The notes: generated from the letters alone by a model not told the origin. DNA of 64,000 nucleotides from Paenibacillus_AB hodogayensis (GCF_039536325.1 NZ_BAAAYO010000020.1:1-64000); one strand, 5' to 3'. Positions 1 to 8,888 are shown, counted from the first letter of the stretch. Program-made: numbers and translations.

Positions 1-54
1 ATTAGGCACGCCGCCAGCGTTCGTCCTGAGCCAGGATCAAACTCTCCAATAAGG
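1..54 (-). rRNA. 16S ribosomal RNA, 5' end only
   Basis: Read on the minus strand, the first bases of the window give the universal 16S start (GAGAGTTTGATCCTGGCTC and the following GACGAACGCTGGCGGCGTG block). Only about 50 nt of the gene are present; the rest lies beyond the left edge. The mature 5' end is placed near 54 by comparison with Bacillales 16S genes, with an uncertainty of a few bases. Confidence 0.95.
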
Positions 55-301
55 TCGACAACCCCCTCGCGGAAGTCACCGTTTATTCTAGAGCAGATTG
101 CTCATTTCGTACTGACTTGTTTGTTGAATCCTAATCGCTTGCGCGCTCAGAAACAACGTTTATGGTCCGTTTCATTTGTTCAGTTTTCAAAGAACTTTGT
201 GAGTCTGTCCGATGATTCTCTAGCCTTAGAGACAAGCTCGTTTTTTAGCGAATCATGCGGTGACAAGAACTTATATTAACAGGTTTAAAAACGAAATGCA
301 A
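55..301 (-). promoter_or_regulatory. rRNA operon promoter and leader
   Basis: On the minus strand a -35 TTGCAT (296-301) and -10 TAATAT (273-278) are separated by 17 bp, in an AT-rich stretch. The roughly 200 nt between there and the 16S start contains the TCTTTGAAAACTGAACAAA type element common in Bacillales rRNA leaders. This explains the gene-free stretch between 16S and ligA. Other promoters further upstream cannot be excluded, but the ligA terminator lies directly behind this one. Confidence 0.7.
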
Positions 302-311
302 CTGTTTTATT

Positions 312-358
312 AAAAAAAGTAAAAAGAAGTGTCGCGGCAGCGATGCCGCGAACACTTC
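312..358 (-). terminator. Rho-independent terminator of the pcrB-pcrA-ligA operon
   Basis: The minus strand shows a long GC-rich hairpin (arms 326-339 and 344-358, tetraloop at 340-343, one bulged base) followed by a T-rich run. It lies 14 bp after the ligA stop and insulates ligA from the rRNA promoter, which points in the same direction. Confidence 0.9.
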
Positions 359-371
359 TTGTCTGTCCGAA

Positions 372-2399
372 TCAGCTTTCGAGCAGCTTCAGCAGCTCCT
401 CTTCGTCCTCGATAACCGGGATACCCAGCTCTTTCGCTTTGGCGAGCTTGCTGCCTGCGCTCTCCCCGGCGATGACCAAATCGGTCTTCTTCGACACGCT
501 CCCGCTGACTTTGGCGCCCAGCGCCTCCAGCTTCTTGGAAGCGTCGTCCCGGGTCAACTTGGTCAAGGTCCCGGTCAGCACGACGGTTTTGCCGTAAAGC
601 GGATGCTCGGTATTCGCCGGGGCCGTCTTCTCCTCCGCGAACGGCTTGACGCCTGCGGCCAGCATCCGTGCGATGCTGCCGGTCATGACGGGATCGGCAA
701 AAAACGAAACGATGCTCTCCGCCACAATTCCCCCGATATCCGGAATCACGACCAATTCCTCGGCGGAAGCGGCCGATAGCTTCTCCAGGCTGCCGTAATG
801 TTCGGCCAGCGCCTTCGTCGTTGTCTTGCCCGTGTTCGGGATGCCTAGCGCAAACAGGAAAGACGCCAAATCGCGCGTCTTGCAAGCCTCTAACGCCTCC
901 AGCAGCTTTCTCGCCTTCTTCTCTCCGAAACGCTGCAGCTTGACGAGATCGTCAAACTGCAAGTCAAACAAATCGGCCGAATCGCGCACCCCCAGCTCGT
1001 CGTACAACTGTTCCGCGGTTTTCACACTGAACGTCTCGATATCCATCGCATCGCGCGAGGCGAAGTGCGTAATGCGGGCAACCAGCTGAGGCCGACAATC
1101 GACCCGATTCGGACAAAACAGATGCGCGCCCCTCTGCTCCAGCTCCGTACCGCAAGCCGGGCAGCGATCCGGGAATATAATCTCTCCGCCATCGGGCTCA
1201 TCGGTTACTTTGCCGAGAATTTCCGGAATTACTTCATTAGAGCGTCTGACAAAAATGGCGGTGCCGAGGGCAAACTTCAAGTTTTTGCGCTCAATGTCGC
1301 CGATATTATTCATTGTCGCATGCTGCACGGTAGCGCCGCCGATATCGACCGGCTCGAACGTCGCACCCGGCGTCAGCTTGCCCGTCCGTCCCACTTCCCA
1401 GGAGACCGACTGCAGAATCGTCGTCGCTTCTTCCGCCTCGAACTTGAACGCAACGGCCCAGCGCGGGAACTTGTCGGTATAGCCCAATGCTTCGCGCGTC
1501 CGCATATCATTGATCTTCACGACGGCTCCGTCGATCAAATAATCAAAATCATGACGAACCGTCTCCAGCCGGCGCAGCTCCGCGAAGACGTCTTCGATTT
1601 GATCGAAGAAGGTGACGTACGGATTGACTTTGAACTTGTTGTCGCGCAAAAACTGCACCATCTCGCGGTGATCGGCAAAACGTACTTGATCGGAAAAACC
1701 GACATTATACATAAAAGCGTTCAGCTTTCGCTCCGCGGTCGCCTTCGGATTCAGGTTGCGGAGAGCGCCGGCGGCAGCGTTGCGCGGGTTTTTCAGCACT
1801 TCGGCGGCTGTCTTGTTATAAGCGTCGAACACCGACAGGAACATCATGCCTTCGCCCTGAACCTCGATCAGGCCGTCGCGATAAGGAATCTCCAGAGGGA
1901 TGGAGCGAATCGTCTTGACTTGGGCCAAAATCCCCTCTCCCACTTCTCCATTACCACGGGTGGACGCTTGGACCAATTGACCGGCTTCATACGTTAAATT
2001 CAAGGAAAGACCGTCGAACTTCAATTCCACCACGAACGTCGGGGAAGGCAATAGATTCTCCGGGTTGCGCGTATTATAGTCCTGAATCAGTTTGAGCACG
2101 CGCGTATGCCATAGCATGAGGTCGTTCTCGTCTTGGGCCTTGTCCAAGCTCCATAGCCGGGCTTTATGACGGTGCGGCTGGAAGCCGTCCAGCAGTTCGC
2201 CTCCGACGCGCAAAGTCGGAGAATTCGGCAGCGTTACGCCGGTTTCCCGTTCAAGCTCCACCAACCGGTCGTAAATTTCGTCGTACTCCTTGTCGCTGAT
2301 GGTCGGCTCGTCCAAGGTGTAGTATTGATAGTTGTGTTTGCCGATTTCCTCGATCAGTTCTTTCATGGCTTCCATCGCTTGTGCCACCGTTCGACTCAT
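372..2399 (-). CDS. ligA: NAD-dependent DNA ligase LigA
   Basis: Seals nicks in replication and repair using NAD+. The protein is 675 aa, normal for LigA. Visible in order: the N-terminal Ia/adenylation region with active-site lysine in KFDG (K127), the OB-fold region, a four-cysteine zinc finger (CPAC followed by CPNRVDC), helix-hairpin-helix repeats, and a C-terminal BRCT domain (from about residue 595). I chose the ATG at 2399 because it has an AGAGAGG ribosome binding site; the frame stays open upstream but that extension does not resemble LigA. It follows pcrA by about 125 bp and is probably co-transcribed with pcrB and pcrA, so the LexA-like box at the operon head would also govern it. 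Confidence 0.97.
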   Translation of the reverse strand: MSRTVAQAMEAMKELIEEIGKHNYQYYTLDEPTISDKEYDEIYDRLVELERETGVTLPNSPTLRVGGELLDGFQPHRHKARLWSLDKAQDENDLMLWHTRVLKLIQDYNTRNPENLLPSPTFVVELKFDGLSLNLTYEAGQLVQASTRGNGEVGEGILAQVKTIRSIPLEIPYRDGLIEVQGEGMMFLSVFDAYNKTAAEVLKNPRNAAAGALRNLNPKATAERKLNAFMYNVGFSDQVRFADHREMVQFLRDNKFKVNPYVTFFDQIEDVFAELRRLETVRHDFDYLIDGAVVKINDMRTREALGYTDKFPRWAVAFKFEAEEATTILQSVSWEVGRTGKLTPGATFEPVDIGGATVQHATMNNIGDIERKNLKFALGTAIFVRRSNEVIPEILGKVTDEPDGGEIIFPDRCPACGTELEQRGAHLFCPNRVDCRPQLVARITHFASRDAMDIETFSVKTAEQLYDELGVRDSADLFDLQFDDLVKLQRFGEKKARKLLEALEACKTRDLASFLFALGIPNTGKTTTKALAEHYGSLEKLSAASAEELVVIPDIGGIVAESIVSFFADPVMTGSIARMLAAGVKPFAEEKTAPANTEHPLYGKTVVLTGTLTKLTRDDASKKLEALGAKVSGSVSKKTDLVIAGESAGSKLAKAKELGIPVIEDEEELLKLLES

Positions 2400-2525
2400 C
2401 CTCTCTTCAACGAATCCAGCCGTTGCCCGATCTCGCCCTATGCAGCGCGTGGTTCCGGCGCCCGATTTTTTATATAGCATGGCCGATTATGCCGGCAAAT
2501 ATGGGAAGCGGACGAACCGCCGCAC

Positions 2526-4841
2526 CTACTCCTTCGTAATCGGCGCAAACTTCGCCAAAAGCCGTTTGACGCCGACGGGAGCGGGGAAGGCGATGTGCAG
2601 CTCCGTATTGTCGCCCGTTCCTTTCACGCTTACAACGACCCCGGTCCCCCATTTGCCATGGCTGACCTTGTCGCCGTTCGTATACGACGTGGCCCCGCTT
2701 CCCCCTGTCGGAGCTGCGGCAGGACGCTGCTGCGCGCCGCCCGGACGGGCCGCGGACGAACCACCGAGCGCGCTGCCTGCGGGAGCGCCGTAAGCTCCGC
2801 GTCCGGACGAACCGTACGCCGACGAGCCTGCTCCTCCATAGCTTCCGCGCCCGCCGTAAACGGTTCCTCCGCCTCCCGAGCCGTAGCCCCCCACGGTGTC
2901 GACTAGCTCACCGGGAATCTCCTTGAAGAAGCGGGACGGGGCGTTCGCCGTCGTCTTCCCGTACAGCGTCCGCATCCGAGCGCACGTCAAGTACAGCTGC
3001 TCTTCCGCTCGTGTAATGCCGACATAGGCGAGCCGCCGCTCCTCTTCCAGCTCTTCATTATCCATAAATGCCCGGCTATGGGGGAATACGCCTTCTTCCA
3101 TGCCGATAATGAAAACGAATGGGAATTCGAGGCCTTTGGCGCTGTGCATCGTCATCAATATAATCGAGTCTTTGCTCGTCCCGTCGTCTTCCTTGTCCAT
3201 CGTGTCGATATCGGCGATCAAAGCCAGATCGGTGAGGAACGATACGAGCGATTTCTCTTCGCTGCGCTTCTCGAAGTCCAGCGTAACGGACAAGAACTCG
3301 TCTATATTTTCCAGACGGGACTTCGATTCGAGCGTATTTTCCCGCTGCAGCTCCATGCGGTATTCGGTCATTTCCAACATTTTCTCGGTGAGCTCGGTTA
3401 CTGACAAATATTCGAGCATGGCGTTCAGATTGCGGATCATGCCGTAAAAATCGGTCAACGTGCCTCGAAACCGGGCGCTCAGCTCCAGCGAGTCGACCTG
3501 CTCCAGCATGGCGAAGATCGAGATGCCCCTCGCCGCGGCGGCGTCGGCCAGCTTGTCCACCGTCGTATCCCCGATTCCCCGCTTCGGGACGTTAATAATC
3601 CGCCGTAGGCTAATATCGTCGTCCGGATTGGAAATCAAGCGCAAGTACGCGAGTATATCCTTGATTTCTTTGCGGTCGTAAAACTTGATGCCGCCTACAA
3701 TCTGGTACGGAATGTCGGATTTGATCAAAATTTCCTCGATAACCCGGGACTGGGCATTCGTCCGGTACAAAATCGCATGCTTGGCGTACGCCCTGCCCTG
3801 CTTGCGGCTTTTGTTGATCTCTCCGGCGATAAAATAACCTTCCTCCTGCTCGGTCGCCGCCTCATAGCGGATCAGCTTGCTTCCGCCGCTGCGATCGGTC
3901 CACAGGTTTTTGGGCTTGCGCCCGGTGTTGTTGTTGATGACGGCATTAGCCGCATCGAGTATATTCGAACTGGAGCGGTAATTCTGCTCCAAATAGATCG
4001 TCCGCGCTTCCGGGTAGTCTTTCTCGAAGTTCAAAATGTTGGCGATATCCGCGCCGCGCCACCGGTAGATAGACTGATCGCTGTCACCGACGACGCAGAT
4101 GTTGTGATGCTTGTCCGCCAGCATCCGACACAGCATATACTGCGCCCGGTTCGTATCCTGATACTCGTCGACATGAATGAACCGGAACTTGTTCTGGTAA
4201 AAGTCGAGCACTTCGGGGACGTTCTTAAACAGCTCGATCGTCTTCATGATCAAATCGTCGAAATCGAGCGAATTGTTCGCTTTGAGCTTTTTCTGGTAAA
4301 GCGTGTATACTTTGGCCACGAGACCTTGGAAATAATCTCCGATCTTCATCTCGTAGCGGTCGGGGGTAACCAGCTCGTTCTTCGCCGTGCCGAGCTCGGC
4401 CTGAATGGCTTTGGGCTCGAATTTTTTGGCGTCTATATTCAGTTCCTTCATGCACGTTTTGATGACGGACAGCTGATCGGTGGAATCCAAGATGGAGAAG
4501 TTCGAGGAGTAGCCGATCCGCTCGATATCACGCCGCAAAATGCGTACGCACATGGAGTGGAACGTGGATACCCAAATATCCGAAGCGGAAGCTCCGACGA
4601 TTTTGCCGATACGGTCCTGCATTTCCCGGGCCGCTTTATTCGTAAATGTAATAGCCAGGATGCTCCAAGGAGCCGCTTGACGGGTGGCGATCAAATAAGC
4701 GATGCGATGGGTCAGCACGCGCGTCTTTCCGCTGCCCGCACCCGCCATAATCAGGAGGGGACCGCTCGTGGCTTCCACCGCAATGCGCTGCTCCTTGTTC
4801 AGCTTGGCTACCGCTGCATGAATATCGATGCTTCCATTCAT
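2526..4841 (-). CDS. pcrA: ATP-dependent DNA helicase PcrA (UvrD/Rep family)
   Basis: SF1A 3'-5' helicase acting in repair, rolling-circle replication and removal of RecA or RNA polymerase from DNA. 771 aa. Walker A GAGSGKT is at residues 34-40, motif II DEYQDTN, QNYRSS and GLEF-type motifs follow in order. The ATG at 4841 is preferred over the TTG four codons upstream because the AGAAAGG site lies 12 nt before it and would abut the TTG. The C-terminus carries a Gly/Ser/Tyr/Ala-rich low-complexity stretch of about 65 residues (roughly 640-705) before the final Tudor-like segment (GDKVSHGKWGTG) that in PcrA binds RNA polymerase. It sits just after pcrB, the usual Bacilli order. Confidence 0.97.
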   Translation of the reverse strand: MNGSIDIHAAVAKLNKEQRIAVEATSGPLLIMAGAGSGKTRVLTHRIAYLIATRQAAPWSILAITFTNKAAREMQDRIGKIVGASASDIWVSTFHSMCVRILRRDIERIGYSSNFSILDSTDQLSVIKTCMKELNIDAKKFEPKAIQAELGTAKNELVTPDRYEMKIGDYFQGLVAKVYTLYQKKLKANNSLDFDDLIMKTIELFKNVPEVLDFYQNKFRFIHVDEYQDTNRAQYMLCRMLADKHHNICVVGDSDQSIYRWRGADIANILNFEKDYPEARTIYLEQNYRSSSNILDAANAVINNNTGRKPKNLWTDRSGGSKLIRYEAATEQEEGYFIAGEINKSRKQGRAYAKHAILYRTNAQSRVIEEILIKSDIPYQIVGGIKFYDRKEIKDILAYLRLISNPDDDISLRRIINVPKRGIGDTTVDKLADAAAARGISIFAMLEQVDSLELSARFRGTLTDFYGMIRNLNAMLEYLSVTELTEKMLEMTEYRMELQRENTLESKSRLENIDEFLSVTLDFEKRSEEKSLVSFLTDLALIADIDTMDKEDDGTSKDSIILMTMHSAKGLEFPFVFIIGMEEGVFPHSRAFMDNEELEEERRLAYVGITRAEEQLYLTCARMRTLYGKTTANAPSRFFKEIPGELVDTVGGYGSGGGGTVYGGRGSYGGAGSSAYGSSGRGAYGAPAGSALGGSSAARPGGAQQRPAAAPTGGSGATSYTNGDKVSHGKWGTGVVVSVKGTGDNTELHIAFPAPVGVKRLLAKFAPITKE

Positions 4842-4843
4842 AA

Positions 4844-5548
4844 TTATAGACAACCTTTCTCCACGTCTTGTATCGCCTGAACCGTCTCCAGCGCCCGGTC
4901 CAAGTTCTCGTAAATGGCGTTGCCGACTATGATCGTATGGGCCGCCGCCGCCGCCTGTCTGGCCTTCTCCGGGCCGTCGATTCCTCCCCCGTAAAACAAC
5001 CGGGCATCTTGCAACGAGGACGCCGTCCGTCGAACGAGCTCCATATCGCCAAACGTTCCACTATATTCCAAATACAGCACGGGCAGGCGAAACAAGCGCT
5101 CGGCAATCTTCGCGTAAGCTTCCACATCCGAACGTTCCAGCTCCGTACGGGCTTCCGTCACTCGGGCTGCGGTCGAATCGCCGTTCAAGATGACGTAGCC
5201 TTCCGCCACGATCTGGTCCCATTGCATCATCGGTCCGTATTCCTTGACGGCCAAATGATGGTGTCCGATGATCCAGTCCGGGTTGGAGGCGTTCAGTACG
5301 ATCGGAATGAAATATAAGTCAAAACCGGGAACGATCGCATCCCGGTCGGAAATTTCCAGCACGCAATCAACTTCGAACCGGCGGATACGGGACAACAGGT
5401 CCACGGTGTTATCGAATGTCACACCGCTCGTTCCGCCGACCATGACGGCATCAGTGCCGGACAAGCAAATCCGCTCCAGCGCCATGTCGTCGATGTCGCG
5501 ATCAGGGTCAAGCTTGAACACATGTTTCCAACGGCGCATATCGATCAT
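4844..5548 (-). CDS. pcrB: Heptaprenylglyceryl phosphate synthase PcrB
   Basis: TIM-barrel prenyltransferase that joins heptaprenyl diphosphate to sn-glycerol-1-phosphate, giving an archaea-like ether lipid in Bacillales. 234 aa, matching the family. The start at 5548 has GGAGGG 11 nt upstream; the reading frame extends to 5770 but that part looks non-coding and contains the promoter. Family features seen: KLDPDRD near the N-terminus, VGGTSGVTFDN, and the phosphate-binding YGGGIDGPEKA followed by IIVGNAIYEN. The stop lies two bases before the pcrA ATG, so the two are translationally linked. Confidence 0.95.
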   Translation of the reverse strand: MIDMRRWKHVFKLDPDRDIDDMALERICLSGTDAVMVGGTSGVTFDNTVDLLSRIRRFEVDCVLEISDRDAIVPGFDLYFIPIVLNASNPDWIIGHHHLAVKEYGPMMQWDQIVAEGYVILNGDSTAARVTEARTELERSDVEAYAKIAERLFRLPVLYLEYSGTFGDMELVRRTASSLQDARLFYGGGIDGPEKARQAAAAAHTIIVGNAIYENLDRALETVQAIQDVEKGCL

Positions 5549-5732
5549 CTGACAGATTACCCTCCGCATAGTGAAGCGTAGTATGCAATAGCGCAATTTC
5601 GGCCCATTTCGATAACCGATTGGTTGCGGCCATCGGGATGGTTGCTTCTTTGCGCCACCGTGCAGCTGTTCTTCGAGAGTACAAGCTACTATCAGTCTAT
5701 GCGAGCGTCCCGGGAGTGTCAATTCTCCCTCC

Positions 5733-5762
5733 ATCATAACAAAAGCGAATACACGTTCGCAA
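5733..5762 (-). promoter_or_regulatory. pcrB-pcrA-ligA promoter with LexA-like (SOS) box
   Basis: On the minus strand a -35 TTGCGA (5757-5762) and -10 TATGAT (5733-5738) are 18 bp apart. Between them lies CGAATACACGTTCG (5746-5759), one mismatch from the Bacillus LexA consensus GAAC-N4-GTTC. Its placement in the spacer would let LexA block polymerase. That the operon is SOS-induced is an inference from the site. Confidence 0.6.
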
Positions 5763-5844
5763 TAAGTCAAAGGTAGCGCAACAGGGCATTCGCCTTGAAA
5801 ACACGGATTTTTCTGTTTCGATCATACCGGGTGTTGCTTGCATG

Positions 5845-5893
5845 CAAAAAAGGCGCCCCCATTCCGCTTATGTAGCGGAGCTGGGAGCGTCTT
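5845..5893 (-). terminator. Terminator after the PspC-domain gene
   Basis: On the minus strand an imperfect GC-rich hairpin (CCGC/GCGG inner stem, CCC/GGG outer stem) runs into TTTTTT. It sits about 60 bp after the end of the PspC-domain gene and before the pcrB promoter. The 5549-5950 gap therefore holds the pcrB promoter/LexA box and this terminator, and no further gene that I can see. Confidence 0.7.
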
Positions 5894-5950
5894 ATAGCGC
5901 GTACGGATGTTTTGCCAACCGTTCTATTTGATAGGGGGACAGGACCTGTT

Positions 5951-6481
5951 CTAAGATTGCTTGTCGTCCTTCTCCAACCGGGCCAGCTTGGCGCGCAGCT
6001 CGTCAATCTCCTTTTGCAGCGCCTTCTTCTCCACATCCTTCATCATCTCGTCTATGCTCGGACCGTTCGAAGCGGCCGTTGGCCCCCGACCGTGCGGCGG
6101 CATGCCGCCATTCCCATAAGGCGGCGTATTCGTGCCGTAACCGGCCGAATACGAACCGGCTCCGTTTCCATACGGCTGATGCGTCCCTGTAGGTCCGCCT
6201 CCATAATACGTATGCGTAGGACCGGGGTTGGACGAGTACGGACCGTAACCCTGCTTGTTTGAATATCCGTAATTCGGATCGTAATACGAATCGAATGCCG
6301 GCTCTTTCGGAATAACCAGACACGATATAAAGTAGATGGGAATGAGCGTACCTCCCGTGAAGAAGGTCGTCACCAATAATACGACACGCAGCAGCGTGGA
6401 ATCGACATTAAGCAATTCCGCCAGCCCGCCGCATAAACCGAACAGCTTGCTGTCTGTACGGGACCGGTAAAGTTTCTTCAT
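5951..6481 (-). CDS. PspC-domain envelope protein
   Basis: 176 aa. Residues 1-60 form a PspC domain: basic MKKLYRS start, LFGLCGGLAE, then one hydrophobic segment (RVVLLVTTFFTGGTLIPIYF) ending at IPKEP. PspC proteins sense or buffer envelope stress at the membrane. Residues 65-140 are a Tyr/Gly/Pro/Asn-rich disordered stretch with YGN, YGY and PPYGN repeats. The last 35 residues form a charged amphipathic helix (MMKDVEKKALQKEIDELRAK), probably coiled coil. ATG at 6481 is taken as start because AAAGGTG lies about 10 nt upstream; ATG 6490 or GTG 6493 are alternatives. The precise role here is unknown. Confidence 0.85.
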   Translation of the reverse strand: MKKLYRSRTDSKLFGLCGGLAELLNVDSTLLRVVLLVTTFFTGGTLIPIYFISCLVIPKEPAFDSYYDPNYGYSNKQGYGPYSSNPGPTHTYYGGGPTGTHQPYGNGAGSYSAGYGTNTPPYGNGGMPPHGRGPTAASNGPSIDEMMKDVEKKALQKEIDELRAKLARLEKDDKQS

Positions 6482-6791
6482 GACGGACATCACCTTTGTT
6501 TGGATTGGCCGCCCCGCCCGGAAGCGGACAGTACTCGGCCTTATACCCCTAGTATAGAGAAATTGCGCCTCGTCCAGAACCGACCGGAGATGGTTTACGG
6601 ACTGGACCTAAGCCGGGGAACATACGCTCTCCGCGTCCTCTGACGGGAACCGTTATTTCCTTCAATGGCAGAATGTATTACTATTAAGGATAACGTCTTG
6701 ACGGCAGCAATTCAAGAAGCAACCGCGCGCAAATTCGGCCAAGCCGGATGAAGCCCGGTTTTGAATCCTATACAGAAAGTGGGCATACCCG
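6482..6791. other. Divergent intergenic region between PspC gene and thyA
   Basis: About 310 bp with no convincing gene. On the minus strand TATACT (around 6550) could be the -10 of the PspC gene, without a clear -35. On the plus strand a TTGACG near 6696 could serve thyA, but no good -10 follows at the right distance. No terminator-like hairpin or repeat is evident. Confidence 0.4.
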
Positions 6792-7586
6792 ATGAATACT
6801 TACCTGCAGCTATGCAAAACGATATTGGACGAAGGCGTGCGCAAGTCCGATCGGACCGGAACGGGAACGATCAGTCTGTTCGGCTATCAAATGCGCTTCG
6901 ATTTGGAGCAGGGCTTCCCTCTGCTGACTACGAAAAAACTGCATCTGCGCTCGATTATTCACGAGCTGCTCTGGTTTCTGCGCGGGGAGACTAATATCGC
7001 CTATTTGCAGGAGCACGGTGTGACGATCTGGGACGAATGGGCCGACGAAGCCGGCGATCTCGGGCCCGTCTATGGCCAGCAATGGCGTTCGTGGCCGAAG
7101 CCGGACGGAACGACAGTCGACCAGATCTCCATCGTGATGGACCAAATACGCAACAACCCGGACTCCCGCCGCATGATCGTCAACGCCTGGAACGTCGCCG
7201 ATCTGGACCGGATGGCGCTGGCACCCTGCCACTGCCTGTTCCAGTTTTACGTGGCCGACGGCAAGCTGTCGTGCCAGCTGTATCAGCGGAGCGCGGACGT
7301 CTTTCTGGGCGTGCCGTTCAATATCGCTTCTTACGCTCTGCTGACGCTGATGATGGCACAGATTGCCGGACTCAAGCCGGGACATTTCGTGCATACGCTC
7401 GGGGATGCGCATATTTACTCCAACCACCTGGAGCAAGTCAAACTGCAATTGACTCGGGAGCCGCATCCGCTGCCTGTCATGACGCTGAATCCGGAAGTTA
7501 CGTCCATATTCGACTTCCAATACGACGATTTTACGCTGTCCGGCTACGACCCTCACCCGCGCATCAAAGGGGAGGTGGCCATATGA
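6792..7586 (+). CDS. thyA: Thymidylate synthase ThyA
   Basis: Makes dTMP from dUMP with 5,10-methylenetetrahydrofolate as carbon donor and reductant. 264 aa, the standard short ThyA length. Seen: the N-terminal DRTGTGT phosphate-binding loop, the nucleophile motif LAPCHCLFQFYV, the DVFLGVPFNIASYALL segment and the C-terminal IKGEVAI tail. Its stop overlaps the dfrA start by four bases (ATGA), so the two enzymes that produce and recycle dihydrofolate are translationally coupled. Confidence 0.98.
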   Translation: MNTYLQLCKTILDEGVRKSDRTGTGTISLFGYQMRFDLEQGFPLLTTKKLHLRSIIHELLWFLRGETNIAYLQEHGVTIWDEWADEAGDLGPVYGQQWRSWPKPDGTTVDQISIVMDQIRNNPDSRRMIVNAWNVADLDRMALAPCHCLFQFYVADGKLSCQLYQRSADVFLGVPFNIASYALLTLMMAQIAGLKPGHFVHTLGDAHIYSNHLEQVKLQLTREPHPLPVMTLNPEVTSIFDFQYDDFTLSGYDPHPRIKGEVAI

Positions 7587-8083
7587 GCAGCAAACCGACC
7601 GTCTCGATGATCGTGGCGATGGACCGAAACCGCCTGATCGGCGCCGATAACAGACTTCCTTGGAGGCTCCCCGCCGACATGGCCTTTTTCAAACAGACCA
7701 CGATGGGCCATCCGGTGCTGATGGGACGCAAAACGTACGAGTCGATTGGCAAGCCGCTTCCCGGCCGTCTGAATATCGTGCTGACGCGGGACCCGAACTT
7801 CTCAGCGGAAGGCTGCGAAATCGCTCGGACGGTAGACGAAGCGCTTCGGATAGCCGGCGACCGGGAGCTATTCGTCATTGGAGGAGCGCAGGTGTACGAG
7901 CTGTTCGCGCCAATCGCCATGAAGCTGTACGTTACGCAAGTGGAGGGCGACTTTGCCGGGGACACCCATTTTCAGGAAATCGACGAGAACGAATGGGAGC
8001 TGGCCGAAAGCCGTCCAGGAGTGGTCGACGAACGCAATGTTCATGCGCACGACTTTCTCACCTACTTACGAAAGCACCCATAA
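7583..8083 (+). CDS. dfrA: Dihydrofolate reductase
   Basis: Reduces dihydrofolate (the by-product of ThyA) to tetrahydrofolate with NADPH. 166 aa, chromosomal type. Seen: MIVAMDRNRLIG, the W-R-L-P-A-D substrate loop with acidic D, GRKTYESIGKPLPGR cofactor-binding stretch and FVIGGAQVYELF. The start ATG overlaps the thyA stop; GGAGGTGG lies just upstream within thyA. Gene order thyA-dfrA is typical of Bacilli. Confidence 0.97.
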   Translation: MSSKPTVSMIVAMDRNRLIGADNRLPWRLPADMAFFKQTTMGHPVLMGRKTYESIGKPLPGRLNIVLTRDPNFSAEGCEIARTVDEALRIAGDRELFVIGGAQVYELFAPIAMKLYVTQVEGDFAGDTHFQEIDENEWELAESRPGVVDERNVHAHDFLTYLRKHP

Positions 8084-8095
8084 GGAGGAGCCATC

Positions 8096-8713
8096 ATGAC
8101 CAACGAACATACGACCGATTTGATCGCTGCGTACAATCACCACGCCGAGGAACGGAACCATATGCACATCGCCGACTGGAAAGTGCGGGAACGCGGGCAG
8201 TTTTTGGACATGCTGAAAAAACGCAAAGCCGCGACGCTCCTGGAGATTGGCTCCGGTCCCGGAAGGGACGCAACCTTTTTTCAACAGGCAGGGCTCGATG
8301 TAACCTGTACCGACCAGTCGCCCGAAATGGTGCGGCTGTGCCGGGAGAAGGGACTGAAAGCGGAAGTACGACCGTTCCAGTCGCTCGGCTTTCCCAATGG
8401 TACATTCGACGCCGTATTCGGCCTGAATTGCCTGCTGCATGTGCCCAAAGCGGAGCTGCGCGGCGTGCTTGAGGAAATCCGTCGGGTGCTCAAGCCTGGA
8501 GGACTGTTCTATATGGGCGTCTATGGGGGCCCCGACACCGAAGGCGTATGGGAGCAGGATACGTACGAGCCGAAGCGGTTTTTTGCGATGTACACAGATG
8601 AGCGGCTGTTGAAGGCGGTGGGCGGGGTGTTTACAATTGTGTATTTCAATACGGTACCTCTGGAGGCAGGAAACCCCTACTTCCAATCGCTCGTGCTAGA
8701 GGCGCCGCTCTAA
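8096..8713 (+). CDS. Class I SAM-dependent methyltransferase
   Basis: 205 aa Rossmann methyltransferase. Motif I LLEIGSGPGRD (residues 48-58) binds S-adenosylmethionine, the acidic end of beta-2 is CTDQSPEM, motif IV region reads FDAVFGLNCLLHV, and LKPGGLFYMGVYGG gives the later motif. AAGGAGG lies 7 nt before the ATG and the gap to dfrA is 12 bp, so it belongs to the thyA-dfrA transcript. The substrate cannot be read from the sequence. An association with folate or nucleotide metabolism is only positional. Confidence 0.88.
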   Translation: MTNEHTTDLIAAYNHHAEERNHMHIADWKVRERGQFLDMLKKRKAATLLEIGSGPGRDATFFQQAGLDVTCTDQSPEMVRLCREKGLKAEVRPFQSLGFPNGTFDAVFGLNCLLHVPKAELRGVLEEIRRVLKPGGLFYMGVYGGPDTEGVWEQDTYEPKRFFAMYTDERLLKAVGGVFTIVYFNTVPLEAGNPYFQSLVLEAPL

Positions 8714-8747
8714 GTGTACGCCATGTACTCGGGAAAACCCGCAGAAC

Positions 8748-8781
8748 GAAAAGGACGGTCCGTCTGAGGTCGGCCTTTTTT
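8748..8781 (+). terminator. Probable terminator of thyA-dfrA-methyltransferase
   Basis: An imperfect hairpin with AAAAGG/CCTTTT base and an interrupted CGG/CCG-type stem is followed by TTTTTT on the plus strand, 35 bp after the methyltransferase stop. Confidence 0.6.
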
Positions 8782-8805
8782 GGCATGCGCTCCAGAAAAG
8801 AGGGT

Positions 8806-8864
8806 TTGACAATAAATCAAACAAAATATTAAAATGTTTACTATAAATCAAACAAAATTAAAAT
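8806..8864 (+). promoter_or_regulatory. Duplicated promoter with conserved spacer repeats
   Basis: Two promoter-like units lie in tandem. Unit 1: -35 TTGACA (8806-8811), -10 TAAAAT (8830-8835), spacer 18. Unit 2: -35 TTTACT (8837-8842), -10 TAAAAT (8859-8864), spacer 16. The spacers are nearly identical, both beginning ATAAATCAAACAAAAT (8812 and 8843), so the repeat period is 31 bp. Conservation of the spacer, normally free to drift, suggests a binding site for a regulator. TTTGA-N7-TCAAA at 8805-8821 is a small palindrome over the first -35. Confidence 0.65.
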
Positions 8865-8888
8865 GATCTAAAACGGGGAGGATTGAAT

